DNA of 64,000 nucleotides, taken from assembly GCA_031213475.1 (NCBI GenBank), contig JARUPZ010000023.1, positions 9,628,157-9,692,156 of the forward strand, written 5' to 3'. How positions within the stretch are numbered: position 1 is the stretch's first letter; every line of letters begins with the position of its first letter. The position numbers were made by a program, and so were the translations under genes. The notes below the pieces were generated by a model. It worked only from the letters and a program-made list of their open reading frames with translations, searched no databases and was not told where the DNA came from. The DNA comes from Nereocystis luetkeana (lineage: Eukaryota; Sar; Phaeophyceae; Laminariales; Laminariaceae). This document shows, piece after piece, positions 1 through 12,556 of the stretch.

Positions 1-139
<139 letters not shown>

Positions 140-213
140 GACAACGAACATCCCCCTCGAGCGAAAGTCAATTTTTTTTTTTAAATCGACGACGTGAAGC
201 GTATTACTATACG

Positions 214-330
214 ACGGGGGACCATAGTTAAATAGGGACCAAATATTGTTAGTAAAAATGGTTACATACAATGGGTTTTTATGTGAACCATAGATAGGTC
301 CTACTCGGAGTATTAACTATCGTCCCCCGT
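214..330. mobile_element. MITE copy A (terminal inverted repeat ACGGGGGACCATAGTTAA)
   Basis: A 117-bp non-coding element whose left end (ACGGGGGACCATAGTTAA) is repeated in inverted form at its right end (TTAACTATCGTCCCCCGT). The interior contains AAATATTGTTAGTAAAAA, shared with copy C at 51.5 kb. It has no coding capacity. The termini and size fit a non-autonomous DNA transposon; the superfamily is not assignable by eye. Confidence 0.8.
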
Positions 331-727
331 AATACTACGTACAGCACAATGATTGAGCAGTTGTATCTACTCTTTCTTGGCATGTTATTATTTTTTTATC
401 GTATACCATTATACCGGTATTAAGTCTACTAGGTGCATACACGATGACAACGACCATCGAGTTACAGAACACTACTACTATACTGTGCTGCTTGCTGTTG
501 TTGTACACCTGGAAACACTCAAGACGTACCAGCCCCCTTCGGGCGATTTTCGAAGCGTCTTTTCTCGGTACCTGGCACAACAGCAGCAGGGGGGGGTACA
601 ATCAATGCACAAACAGACGCCAAGCGATGTACCAGGTATATGTATGCGTCTGTGGATGAAAAGATCTCGACAACAAGGAAGGGTCTTTAGAAAAAAAAAC
701 AGCATCTTGGCTGTGTGTGCCCGCCCG

Positions 728-1412
728 CTTGTTGTGTGTGTGTGTTCTTCACATTAATCCGTTCTTTCTACCCGTCGACATCCAGCACAACCAGTGTCCG
801 TGCCGATTCTTCAATCCTAGAAGAGATACAAGTTCTGTGGTCATAAAGCTACGCCACAGAGATGATACCAGGTACTACTTTGCCACGTGTGCACTAATAT
901 GCACTGCAGTTTTTTTTTTTTTTTTTTTGCAAAGCCATGTCATCATACTAGATACGACAGGCACGACATAAGCAATCTATGAAATAGTGAAACGAAAAGA
1001 AACAATCAAAGAGAAAACAAAAACAAGGTAGACAAATCGAAAGAGAAAAAGTTGTGGAGAAAATCGGTATCTGGTACTACTACTACTATTAATAATAGTA
1101 TATTTTTATTGATCATGTACTCGTACCTCTCTGGTATCATGCGAGGGTACAGGGTTTAGTCCACGGCTGCTGCAGCAGCAGCAAGCAGTGTTTACCGCTT
1201 TCCATGTAATGTTCCCTAAACGCACACATACATGGCATTCATTGCATTGCCCACTGCTGTGCTTACTGCATGCGTGGCAACGTAGTATCTCTGTGGCGTA
1301 GATTTGTGACCACAGAACTTGTATCTCTTCTAGGATTGGAGAATCGGCACGGACACTGGTTGTTGTGCTGGGTGTCGACGGGTAGAAAGAACGAAGAACA
1401 CAGACACACACT
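728..1412. repeat. Inverted-repeat pair (728-875 and 1283-1412)
   Basis: About 120 bases at 751-870 recur in reverse complement at 1285-1410 with only scattered mismatches. Shared words include TTCTTTCTACCCGTCGACA, CCAGTGTCCGTGCCGATTC and CTAGAAGAGATACAAGTTC. About 410 bp lies between the arms. Diverged single copies of the same arm lie at about 2795-2900 (+) and 4560-4680 (-), so it is a dispersed family rather than a unique hairpin. It may be the ends of a DNA transposon or two insertions in opposite orientation. Confidence 0.8.
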
Positions 1413-1749
1413 GCGCGCATCAATCAGTGAACGAGTTTATATGTATGTGTAGGCGCAGCAGTAGTAATCTAGAAATAAGGGGGAAAGGCTGAATGAAGTT
1501 GAGGCCACGAGAGAATGCAAAAGGCTCGATTCGTACCGCGCCCCGATTGGGAAGCGGCCGACCCATCGACCCGCCCTACCCGACAACGTACCCGACCTTG
1601 AGCTGGAGAGGGGGGGAATTGAACAGAAGATGTTAGCGGTCCATCGATCGGGGAAAAACAGATACCTGGTATTAGAGATGATACTTGTCAGTAACCATCA
1701 TATTCGTTACTCGATTACACTTACGTCATCTGGTATACATTGGTATCAT

Positions 1750-2117
1750 TTTTTATTTATTTATTTATTTGTTTATTTGTTTATTTTTAATCATCACTTT
1801 CACTTTCCAGCCTAACTCGTACCTGGTCTGTGGTAGGAGGTTTTACCCTCGACGACCTTCTGGACAAAAGCCGTGGTCACAGGTGTCTACCCTGCTCCCC
1901 CCCGGTACGTGCCTTTATTTTTTGTCGCGCATAGGGTTCAGCATTCCCACTGCTCGCCGATTTTCATCGAATGTATGCTAACTCACGCTCTCGCGCTTTC
2001 CGCTAGTAATCAATTTCTTTCATGCAAGAAGCCCTTACGAGCAATGCACTCGGTGGGACTTGCACCCGCGCAATTGATCTTGATAGGCACGCGGACCACC
2101 TACTACCAAGCCACCGG
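1750..2117 (-). mobile_element. tRNA-related SINE, family 1, copy 1
   Basis: On the minus strand the element starts near 2117 with an A-box-like stretch and a T-arm/B-box-like stretch at about 2050-2070. The GTGGGACTTGCACCCGCG stretch is the reverse complement of a degenerate GGTTCRA box. A ~250-bp unrelated body follows, ending in an A-rich tail seen on the plus strand as TTTATTTATTTA at 1750-1790. Nearly the same sequence, with its own oligo(T) tract, lies at 20938-21265. A body-only fragment lies at 29775-29880. tRNA-like head, conserved body and A-rich tail are the hallmarks of a SINE. Confidence 0.75.
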
Positions 2118-2718
2118 GGACGTCATGGCGGCACAAAAAGCAAAGTATAATAAAAGATCACGAAATACACCGGTAATCGAGGGGTAATTGAAATTGGTAA
2201 TTCTTCTGAATGAACGTGCTTCCACCACGACAGGCAGTATTGATGAAAAGCATAATCAATATTTTGTACTTTGAAACAGAACGCAATTTGTCTTCTAAAA
2301 ATAAAAAAGGCCAAAATCAGGTACACCTGTTCCATTTGAGCCAAAAACAGATAATACATACTGAAACCAAGAAAAAACACACACACCACGAGCGGTGTTT
2401 TGGGCCATGAGAAATCACAAACATTGCAACCGAGGGACCGGAAACCACATACCAGGTACTATACTGTACGCAGAGGACGAACAGTGTACGTACGATATGG
2501 CTACGATATGGCTTCTCTGATTGGCTGAAAGTCAGCCAAAAACAGTTGAAAGCTAGACAAAGCAGACAAAAAATCAGCAGTTTTTACTCTGTATAGTTTA
2601 TCTGGTCAGTTTCAAGCCGAAAAAAAAACAGGCGCGATGTGACGCTGGCCAATTGCAGGGCTCCTGGCGTGTGTTTTTTACTTTTTTTACTATTACGGGG
2701 GACCATACATATATATTA

Positions 2719-2720
2719 AA

Positions 2721-2774
<54 letters not shown>

Positions 2775-2792
2775 CGTTGTTGTTGTTGTTGT
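2719..2792. repeat. (TTG)n microsatellite
   Basis: About 24 TTG triplets with one TCG interruption. It directly follows a fragment of the MITE terminus (TTACGGGGGACCATA at about 2692-2706), so the array may have grown within a broken MITE. Confidence 0.95.
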
Positions 2793-2794
2793 CT

Positions 2795-2900
2795 TCACTT
2801 AAATCGTCCTTTCTACCCAGCTTCAGCAGTACACCCAGTGTCCGTCCTGATTCCCTATATCCTAGAGAGATACTGATTCTGGGGTCACAGACTGTGAGAC
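2795..2900 (+). repeat. Diverged copy of the 728-875 arm
   Basis: It shares the order of words with the arm at 751-870: TTTCTACCC, CCAGTGTCCGT, ATTC, CCTAGAGAGATAC, TTCTG and GGGTCACA. It is more diverged and carries small deletions. Confidence 0.6.
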
Positions 2901-4559
2901 ATTAATATAAAAAACTCTGTACTATAAGAGTATGTGGTACGAACTGCATCGGAGCATTCGAGTATCCGAAGCCGGTGAAGGCTGGAGCATGGGCTGAAGG
3001 CGGTAGCGCCCTCTTTCTGGGTCGAAACACATCAAACACGTAATACAGGAGCAGTATATAACCATGCCGCGCAAAGGAAGAGCTCGAGCGTGATGCACAA
3101 CAAGCTTGAAGAGGGAAAAGCTTTCCAAAACACGAACTAAACAAGGCTGACTGCGCACGCACGTACGAGTATAACAGCAGTATAGTATTAATAGTATCGT
3201 CTCGGAAAAGAAAAATGGTTCCACGCGTGTAAGTATAAGTATACATAGAGACACTACGTACGAAATGTACTATTAATATTATTGAGCTGTACCATCGTAT
3301 TATCGTACCAACAACAGCAGCAGTACAACAATGCTACAATACTGAATGGACTCTGTACTCTACGCTTTGACCACAACTCACAGAGAATGTGACAGCTGCC
3401 CCTTGATGCTCAGTCGGTGGTGCCGTCCACATCCGGCCGTCTCTCAGCAGCACAGCAGCACACCACAACAGCAGCCCGCTCACTCCATGCGGTGGCGGTT
3501 CAATTTGCTGCCCATTGCGCCGACGTCTCGATCTCTCTCACAGGAGACATAACGGTACCAGGTAATGTAGAAGAAGCATTAAATAGAACAGCAGAAGAAG
3601 GAGAAGACGACACAGACACCAACTAACTACGGTATTCAGCGAAGTAGAGAAGATGTAGTATTAATAGTAGGTCGGTGTGATCGTCGTCGTGTGATCCGTG
3701 CGGCAAGTGCCGCCGTGCCGCGATCATCACCAAATCATCGTTCGCCGCGGTTTTTTTCTTGCACCTTGCGCCCGAGAGCCGGCTCTCAATGATTAATCAG
3801 GAGTGCGCGGGCGTGGTTTGGCGGGGTGGGGGGAGGGGGGGATATCCGGAGCCGGAGGGACACAACTTGCAACGACAAATAATCATTGTGTGCGTTGTGC
3901 GAGCTGCTGCTGCCGCTTTTTTGGAGATACGTATGCCGTGAATAATTTGACAAGCGAGCAGGTCATCAATCACGTATCATCAGAATAGATCATACGATAT
4001 CATTGCATCCAGTGGGAATAAGGGTTATTATTTAATATCCTCTGTCTTAAATAATACCTGGTACCTGGTACCTCGAAGTAGTAGTAAGTCTTTGATTCGA
4101 TATTTCTATTATCAGAACTTAAATGTCAAGGACCACAACTACAAGGACGGCAGTTAGTTGAATTAATAGTATTAATAGTGCCTGTAAAAGTAGTATCATT
4201 AGTTCAGTAGTTCGTACCAGTACGTAGAGAACAGAAAAATATCAAGTATAAAATTTCGGGTCTACCGGTACAACATCGGTACTCTGGTACTGATTGTACG
4301 AATGAAAGTAACTATTATTACCTTGTATTATTATTGGTATAACACGTACGTACGTACGTACGAAACATTTAAATTAATTAAACAAAAAAAAACTTTGATA
4401 GGTACGATATCGAGGGTCATATCTAAACAAATGAAAGATTTCCGTTTTTTTGGCCGGAGCAAAAAAAGAAAAAAAGCTCCGCCACTCACTCCGCCAAATC
4501 CAGAAGAGAATTGTCGGGGGGGTTTTGTGTTGGTTTCCTGCACATCTTTGTCTCGTAGT

Positions 4560-4680
4560 TTCGTACATAGCAGAGAGCTTACATCTCTCTATACTCGTAC
4601 AGGATTGAAGAATCGGCACGGCGGACACTGACTGGTTGTGCTCGATGTCGACGGGTAGAAAGAACGAAAGAGCGGAGAAC
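4560..4680 (-). repeat. Third dispersed copy of the 728-875 arm
   Basis: GGATTGAAGAATCGGCACGG, GACACTGACTGGTTGTGCT and TGTCGACGGGTAGAAAGAAC match the reverse complement of the arm at 751-870. No partner in opposite orientation is visible nearby. Confidence 0.7.
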
Positions 4681-5498
4681 ACCCTGCGAGTAGATTCAAA
4701 AATACAAAACTACAAACTTATGGAAAAGCTGAGTCAGCCTGAGATTTCATGACCTTGGGCGGAATGAGGAAAAAATGAGAGACCTACATACGTATTTTGC
4801 TTTTTTTTTATCATCCCATTTATTAATATCACTACATATATATCATAACACGTAGTACGTGTCTCCTCCCTTGATATTATTTTATCTCTCCCTATTATTA
4901 TTTCCCTTGCCATCCGACAATGTGTAGCATGATCTTCAACATTGATAACTCATACGTAACTTTCCCGAAAGAAGAAAACCTCGGAAAAAATCTCTCCCTA
5001 TTCTTAATATAGTACCATGGTACCAGGTACGTACTTCGTATAACAATACTCAGATCCGGGGTCACATAGCAGGCTCTTCTCCTCCCTCCCAACTATACGA
5101 TTCGTGACTTGCACATGTGTCACGAAACTACCTCATCAGCCATTTTTCTACCCTGGACTGCAGCCCTTTCTCCCCTCGTCGACTCGCGTTGAATACATAC
5201 CAGGTACGGGTATAATATTAGTAGTAGTCTAAATGCGTACCAGGTCAAATTATATGATACCTAAGCTGCTAAAACTGTACGAAAGAGAGGGAGGGCTGTT
5301 ATATTATCTGAACTTAAGCACGATAATAAGTAATACTTGTGGGACGATAGCGGTTAGTCAATCGTCATCGTCTTAAGGCAGGCCCTCTTTCTTCTGATAT
5401 CGTAAAATAGGTGGCCCGTGGTACGGCGTGACGCGGATAAACACACTGTTGATGCGATGTGGTGAGAGGTTAGAGGGTCATTAATAGATAGCACCAGG

Positions 5499-5700
5499 AG
5501 AGGGGAGGGGAGGGGAGGGGAGGGAAGGGGAAGGGCGGGGGGGGGGGGGGGAGGGGAGGGGAGGGGAGGGGAGGGGAGGGGATATGGGTGGGGGGGGAGG
5601 GAAGAGGGGGGGGGGGGACGGGAGGGGACGAGAGGGGAGGGGAGGGGACGGGACGGGATGAGACGGAAGGGGGTGGAGAGGAATGTTAGAGGGGGAGGAG
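5499..5700. repeat. Strand-asymmetric GGGGA-type purine minisatellite
   Basis: About 200 bases of almost pure G and A on the plus strand, with many GGGGA units and two runs of about nine or more G. Such tracts can form G-quadruplex or triplex structures. The proline-rich frames across it are compositional. Confidence 0.9.
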
Positions 5701-6459
5701 GGTACTCGACACCATACATGGCCGCAGTTGTGGGGGAAAGGGGATTGAGGCGGCGAGTATTTCGTCTTCCGCTTTCTGATCATTCTGGTATGTAATTATC
5801 TACGCACAGGTAGGCATGTTTGGGCGTTTCGTTGCCTGATTCGCCTTGCTGTACACGTTTAATCGAGGTTTCACTTTTCAAAATGCTTTTCTGGAGGCGT
5901 GGGTGGCGCCGCATCTCTTATCCATACTCCAAAAATTCTCATGATGAACTTGAATGCCTTTTTGGTTGTACATTATTATTGTTTATATGCATCATATTTT
6001 GCCCAGCCCTTCAAGGTGGGCCATGCGCACTGTGAATAGCGATGCCTCCTCAGGCAGGCGGTTTTGCACGGAAGTAAATATAATAAAAATCGTTTCCTCG
6101 TCCTTTCTACTCAGGTGGCATCAAGGGGAGGCAATCGACAGAAAATGACCAAACGCGTGTGGTAAAGGGGTCCAAGCGATCGGTGCCTGAGACATCCAGT
6201 ACCAGGTGTTTCAGAAAGCCAGTCCCCGCTGCAGGTCCAAGCTGCCCGTCTGAATCTTAGCAATGCGTGAAATAAACTAAACAGCTGTACGACTACCCGC
6301 GGGAGGTCATGAACCCTCCTGAAGAAGTAGCGCTGGGAAAGGAAGTAGCACCAAACAGCCTATTTCCCGCAAGGGACTCGAATTATTTTGTCATACTCGT
6401 ACACCGCACGGACGGGCGGACGGACGGATGGGCGGGTGAATAGACCCCCCCCCCCAAAC

Positions 6460-7005
6460 CCCCCCTATTGTACGTATATAGGTTGGGTTGGCGTCGGTTG
6501 ACAACGACACTGTAAAACATGCCGCTCACTACGTGAGAGCTAGACAACCAGGGTACTTTTTTTTTTTTTGGCGGTCGCTCACAGCTGGTCGTCGAGTTAG
6601 ATCATTTGTGCGAGGTAAATAATATTTACTCCGCGCAAGGGAATCGATCGTATCACTTACTTAGTGTTCAAGGTAAGACATCCAAGAGGCAGTTACTTAG
6701 TACTCCCATTATTGCTGTCTCTGGAAGTGACTACACCGGAAATTAAATCAACTCATTGAAGCTGTCATCCACATGCAAGTGCGCCCCACAAGCGGTTCTT
6801 AGTAGGATGCGGCTAGCTCACCCTTCATGCGACTCACCGGACATCTCACGGCGCTTCGCGCTTGGTGCAAGCAAAGTCTGCCTGTTCGGTGAAAACCCGA
6901 CATGCTCCGTCCCGGCATTTGTAGGGATGCGAGGGTCTACGGTCATACGACTATGGCCATGCATGAAACCGAGTACATATATCCTATCGAGTACACCCCC
7001 CCCCC
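6460..7005 (+). repeat. Dispersed repeat R3, full-length copy
   Basis: About 540 bp that recurs almost end to end in reverse orientation at 26432-26960. Marker words are GTTGGGTTGGCGTCG, AACATGCCGCTCACTACGTG, GCGCTTGGTGCAAGCAA, GACATGCTCCGTCCCGGCA and GATGCGAGGGTCTA. Every copy ends in GTACTCGAT-type words followed by a long C run (G run on the other strand). Frames across it are broken and unrecognised. Shorter fragments lie at 30.5, 42.7, 43.5, 48.9 and 50.5 kb. The class is unknown. Confidence 0.8.
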
Positions 7006-8020
7006 CCCTTACCCCTACCCACAGTTATATTCCTAAGCCATCATTCATTGCCCTCAAGCGGCGTCTTTCAAGAGTCATCCATCCATTCTTGACATCCTCG
7101 ACACACAGCGTGTGTGTCTGCTCGGTCAGTTTAACGACTGACCTCACTGCCGTATATTGGAAGCTGCCACTTACTTGTCAGTGTGCGGCAGGCAGTGCGT
7201 TTGTTGGAGGAGCCGCATCGATTATTATTAAAATGGGACTTTTGAGGGGCGTGCGTTTCCCCAATTCTTTGGTATATATATATATATATATATATATATG
7301 TGCCTGCTGCGTGGTATAGGGCCTTTTAGGGTCTCGGCCTCGATGTGCTATGGTATCGCCCTGTCTTCGAGGGTGTTGCTCTGTCTACGCACTACTTCTT
7401 CCCGACGTGTTGCGGTTTATTATGCTGCTACTAGTATACAGTGTTGTACGAGAAGCTCTGTGTATCTATACGTATGCATGCATCAGCATCAGCAGTTACT
7501 AGTAGTATTGTGGTATACGAGTATAGGTTTTTGTGTGTACTGTAGGTCTTTTTTACTTTGTTGTTGTTGTTGTTGTTCTCACATTAACTCACAATACAAT
7601 GCAGTCCGTGGTCGCAGGACAGGCTCCAATAACTCTGGAGTGGAAGAAATACCTCGGTAGTAAAACAGAGGCAAAAAAAACAAAAAACAAGCATACGCAC
7701 TCCACCACTCACTGCGGACACCAGGGAAGCAAAAATGAGACTATTAATAACAGACAAAAACCTAAAAGAGAAGATGAAGCGAAGCGAAAAAAATAAAACA
7801 AAACAAAAACAGAAACAGATAGCAAAACGTACTATGGCCCCCCATAACCATAATATTAATAGCAGCTCTACGGTACTCGTGCGAGCACCAACTGAACACT
7901 GCTGTTGTTGTGCACTATTAACATTATTATCTCCCACTTTGTCCGGAAAGTTCAGGGCCGTTCAATAGGTTTATATTGGAATGGCCTCTACGCTACATTG
8001 TCAGAAGGCAAGCATAATAC

Positions 8021-8194
<174 letters not shown>

Positions 8195-10205
8195 GCACTA
8201 TTGATAATATGACAATATACGAACGTTTTGATTATACTGGACTATACATATATGTATATACTACGTTGACCAAGCCCTTGTTCTATGTTTTATACCAAGT
8301 ATGGTATACGGTAGGGGGGCTACCTAAATTTTCCCTGCCGCCTGTAGGCCACTTGGGCTGCACTTTCACGGTCTCACCTCCTACGGGTAATTAAGCTCAC
8401 CGCCAATGGATTCTGGCTTCGATTCTCAGCGATGACGTTTTTATTTTTAGTTTTGCATACATACGTATCATGTACCAGGTATGAAATTCTGCATACTATC
8501 ATGAGTATAAAATTGCTTTCCTTCGTTTAGACGATGACGGCTGGTTGTTTGTATTGCCTGAGACCACCCAGAGGCCGCTGTCGGATGTGGTGTTGCTCGC
8601 TGTTAATTAATGACAGTATGGACACCATTTTTCATGGGCAGTTTGCTCGTGTTGCAATTGAATTACGCACGCATGCATTGAGCAAAATGCACAGGTAAAA
8701 AGAAAAAATAATTTGTTTGACTGCTGTGCACAAGATACCTGATAGGAATGTACGAATGTACCGCGTCTTCCCGACTTAGCGAGTTACGCGCACATACACT
8801 CCCGAACTTAGCGGGAGCCCAGAACCAGAGGCGTTCTACGATAGATGTTCACTCTAATTTTTCTTGGGCTGCTCACTTAAGGAGCTCCATACCACACCCG
8901 AAAACTGACTTCAGTAAAAAACCAACTTGCATCCCGACGAATAATCCCATGACCCAAGTATACAAAAACGTCATTTTTCGAAAGAAATTTGGCATTCCAA
9001 CGATTTTGGGTTAAGGAACCCCGTCATCCAGAAAAAAAAATAGCGGAAACGTGCTACCTCTATCGTAGAACGCGTCACCAGCATCGTTGCCCACCCGGCT
9101 TGGTAGATGGACCCAGATCAACGTCAAAGCGAGAAACAAGGTGGGCGTACTGGTATTTATTAGCCATTATTCACTGAACACGACAAAGAAAACAGAACCA
9201 CCACGTCGTATAAAATGGTAAAAGTACGTCAACTCTGAAACAAGCCACCTGAAAGCAAAATCTGGATTCCCACCCCCGCGTCTATTAAACACTACAGCCA
9301 AGCCCCCCCCCCCCCCCCAGCCCCTAAGCACACCAAAGTGACCTCCAACGACAACGCGTTGTCCATTGATCACACGGTCGCTTAACGCACTGCATGCACC
9401 ACTCACTGTTGAGCACGTCGAAAAACAAAAACAAAACAAGATAAAAACCCGATTTCTGCCCCCGCAAGTACTACGACGGTGGCTTGCTAGATGGGACAGA
9501 TCTACACCCCCCTGGATGATCTGCGTCTCCTATGTGCACTCGCGTTCCCCGCCGAACTTTCTGATGGCGTTTTTTTTTGGTCGCCTTCTTGACAACACGA
9601 TTGAGCTCCTCTTGTACGGTGCAGACTGCCCCCCCCCCTGATGCCAAAAACTGCTTGTTGTGGTAGCCTTTGAAAGGTCCTTTTAGACTTGTGCGCCCGC
9701 AACCGAAGCAGTGCTGACAAATGAATGCGGGAGCGCTTGGCTACCATTGCCACAGTGCCACCCTCTGGCGCCGATTGTCCCCCAGCTCCTCCATTCTCTG
9801 CTATCTTCTCAGGGGGCTGAAAGACCGAGAGCGCTTCAAGAAGCCAAAAAAGGCGCCGCCATAGCACCTGCAGTGCCTTCAATACCCACAGGAGCGCGAG
9901 GCTGGCGCCTGGTGGGCGCCTCTTCTGGCACTCGAACAGGCTGCAATAACATAAGCCCGTTACACACAGCAAATGGGCCTACAAACGGCGCGTGCTTGGG
10001 CGAGCGACTCTGTACCTCACTCAAAATTGGACTTGAACACATGTATTTTGTTGGCGCAGCGTAATAAACAGTCAGTGTATTACTCACAGCACAGCTGGAG
10101 TACGTTCGTAACAATTTTATAAAAACAATCCCATGACGGTGCATAGCGCCGAACCAAAAGCAAAAGGTTCAGACTGCGAGTAACTACAGTCAGGCAATAT
10201 TATCA

Positions 10206-10207
<2 letters not shown>

Positions 10208-10270
<63 letters not shown>

Positions 10271-10271
10271 T
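10208..10271. repeat. (TTA)n microsatellite
   Basis: About 20 TTA triplets. Confidence 0.97.
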
Positions 10272-10693
10272 TATTGCTTGCCTTCCGAGCTTGGATGCAG
10301 CTTAGGATTTAAGAATAGAACGTAATGAGAAGGAAGGAGCAAGGACAGCAAATGGAGTAGACTAAGCGAAAGTTGGCACAGAAGGGAGGTATAGACTTGG
10401 TGCATGGGTTTCCTTTTGTTTCCGAGGTTTTCTTCTTTCGGGAAAGTTATGAGTGATCATTGTTGAAGATCATGCTGCACAATGTCGGATGTCAAGAGAA
10501 ATAATAATATATTATTCACTCGGCCGAGTGGCTCTGAGCGATCGAAAACCAATTACTCGTACTGTACCGAAAAATGACCGTGGCCCTTTGTCGCAGAAGA
10601 CACGTGATGACCACAAGGCATCGACCAAACCCCTCCTTCTTATTGCGAAGTGGTGAAGACGAACGAACGAGATATATTATATATATATTCTCC

Positions 10694-10960
10694 TATTAGG
10701 GTCTTAGTCCGTTGGGTTGAAGGTAAAATGCTAACCAACCGCCTACCCAATCTAAGCCTCAAAACACTCTCCCCCCCTGGAACGGACCGGATTTTACGGG
10801 TCGACGCGCCACCACACGCGGTCCCAATTTCTGGGGATCCAGAAACATTTTTCAGATTCTTGACATGGGGAAACTCGCTTTTCTTTAAAAAGCGATTTCA
10901 TGGTGGACGTGAGATTCGAACTCACGACCAACGACCCATGTTCTGCCGTCGTCGCCATTT
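10694..10960 (-). mobile_element. tRNA-derived SINE, family 2, copy 1
   Basis: On the minus strand, GGTCGTGAGTTCGAATCTCAC (complement of about 10908-10928) is a near-perfect T-arm and B box: stem GTGAG/CTCAC around TTCGAAT. The body (AAAATGTTTCTGGATCCCCAG, written as complement) and the end unit (GGTAGGCGGTTGG) match the second copy at 13619-13974. The element abuts the integrase fragment at about 10960. Relative to copy 2 it lacks the 5' unit, so it is either 5'-truncated or the integrase sequence replaced that part. Confidence 0.75.
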
Positions 10961-12556
10961 ATTTGTGGAAATACCTACATCTTGCTTTTCACTGATCGTT
11001 TCAGCCGCCGAACCGACATGTACGCCGTCACCGCGGCAGAGTTCACCGCTGAGGGCACGGCTAACATTCTCTTCAACCGGTATATTCCTCTCTGGGGGTG
11101 CCCGCGCAGCATCCTCTCGGACAACGGCCTCCAGTTCTGCTCCAAGCGTTCGCACGCCGTATACCAGCTTCTCGGGGTTTGAAAAATTGCCACCAGCTCC
11201 TACCACCCGAACGGCAACGGTGGGGTGGAACGTGTAAACCACACGATGGCTCAGATGCTGGCAATGGTCGTCAACAAGCTCCAAAACAACTGGGATGAAC
11301 AGCTCCCTCATGTCGAATTTGCGTACAACAATTCCGTCAGTGCCGCCACGGGTTTGGCTCCCAACGAGGTACACATGGGTCGGCTGCCACGCCTCTCCCT
11401 CACGATTTTCGAGCGTGCTGGAGTCGCCGGCCACCAAAGTTTGGACCGCGACCACCTCGCCTATTGCGACTTGGCGACGGACCGCCAGCAGCGCGCGTAC
11501 GATATTTTTCGCGAACACCACGCCCTCACTGTTGCCCGCGTAAACCGCCGCAACTCCGCCCTCTCCGACGCTTTGCGTCCGGTCCCCAAATTTGACGTTG
11601 GCGGCTGGGCATGGGTGTACAATACGGCGGCCACCATCCGCCAGGGCGCAAAGCCCGACACGGACGCCAAGGTCCTCAAGGCCAAACTCTCGATCAACTG
11701 GACAGGCCCCTACAAAGTTCTCGCAGTTGGCCCCTGCTCCGCAGCGGACACCCCGGACGGATCTCCTCTTGGGGCAAACCTCCTGTATTTGGATCTTCCT
11801 TCCGATATGCCCGGCGCGGATGCTTGTCGGCGCGTTTCAGTTCAACGCTGCAAGCCCTGTGCCAACCCCCACGACCGTGGCGACATGCCGAAGTATTTGC
11901 CAGCGGGCTTGACGCAGTTCGTGCTCAACAATTTCTCCAAAAAATCTCTCCCGAACTACGTCACCCAGGACGACGTCTCGACACCTCTTCCCCGACTCGA
12001 AGTGGAAAAGATTACCGAACACCAATCGGTTCGAGGTCGAGGTGGCGTCATAGCAGTGACGTACGAGACGCACTGGACAGGACTTTCCCATCCATCCTGG
12101 GAACGGGAAATGGGCCTTCAGCTTTCTCGCCACGCAATTTTGCGCTACTGGGCTGGCACCCCGAACCAGCATCGCCAAACCAACCGCCTGTACCGCCGAA
12201 TGAGAATCGGCGCGGCACAACGGGAACTCTCTCGGAATAACGGCGAGGGGTTTCTGGCACCCGGCTATGGCTGCGTCTCGCACGCCGACTGGCTCCGCCG
12301 ATACTGCAAAACCGTGCTTCCCAAGGGGGCCCATTTTTGGTACAAGGGCGACGACGGTCTGTGGTGGCTCGGGAAAATCAGCGCGACTACGCCCACGGAT
12401 GGAGTAAGTTTGGTTCGATTTTTGGACGACCCGGAATCGATCAAGCTCCCTCTTTCTCCGGCGCGCTACACGACTTCGACGAGACCTGTACGTAGCTCTT
12501 GGTGTCTACAATTTCACTTGGCTAGCGCATTTATTCGCACGGGGGGTCCAGCGTAA
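10961..12556 (+). pseudogene. Ty3/gypsy retrotransposon integrase with chromodomain (5'-truncated, internal stop)
   Basis: One frame from about 10961 to the stop at 12554-12556 encodes the C-terminal half of a Ty3/gypsy Pol: retroviral-type integrase core, linker and chromodomain. The DDE triad is visible: Asp at 10994-10996 in LFTDRFS, Asp at 11120-11122 in LSDNGLQF, and Glu at 11228-11230 in GGVERVNHTM. The last two are 35 residues apart, as the family requires. An in-frame TGA at 11180-11182 (LLGV*KIATSSYHP) breaks the core and looks like a CGA-to-TGA change. A chromodomain-like segment lies at about 11985-12125 (LEVEKITEHQ ... ETHWTGLSHPSWEREM). A further W/Y-rich module at about 12325-12470 (FWYKGDDGLWWLGKI ... 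LVRFLDD) resembles a Tudor-type fold. Reverse transcriptase, protease and gag are absent; a SINE abuts the left end. A dead fragment. Confidence 0.9.

Larger units (their letters stand above)
140..6459. other. Gene-poor, repeat-rich interval
   Basis: I find no reading frame here that looks like protein. Open frames are short, rich in Cys, Ser or homopolymers, and show no family motif. The interval holds a MITE (214-330), an inverted-repeat pair (728-1412), a SINE (1750-2117), a TTG array, many copies of the word TACCAGGTA and its complement, and a purine-rich G tract near 5.5-5.7 kb. The remaining unique DNA shows no gene signal to me. Confidence 0.6.

Noticed and set aside
5354..5783. Proline/serine-rich minus frames
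   Set aside because: Translations of the GGGGA purine tract.
10900..10935. A tRNA gene suggested by the perfect TTCGAAT T-arm
   Set aside because: No matching acceptor and D-arm at proper spacing; the sequence belongs to a SINE with a second copy at 13.6-13.97 kb.
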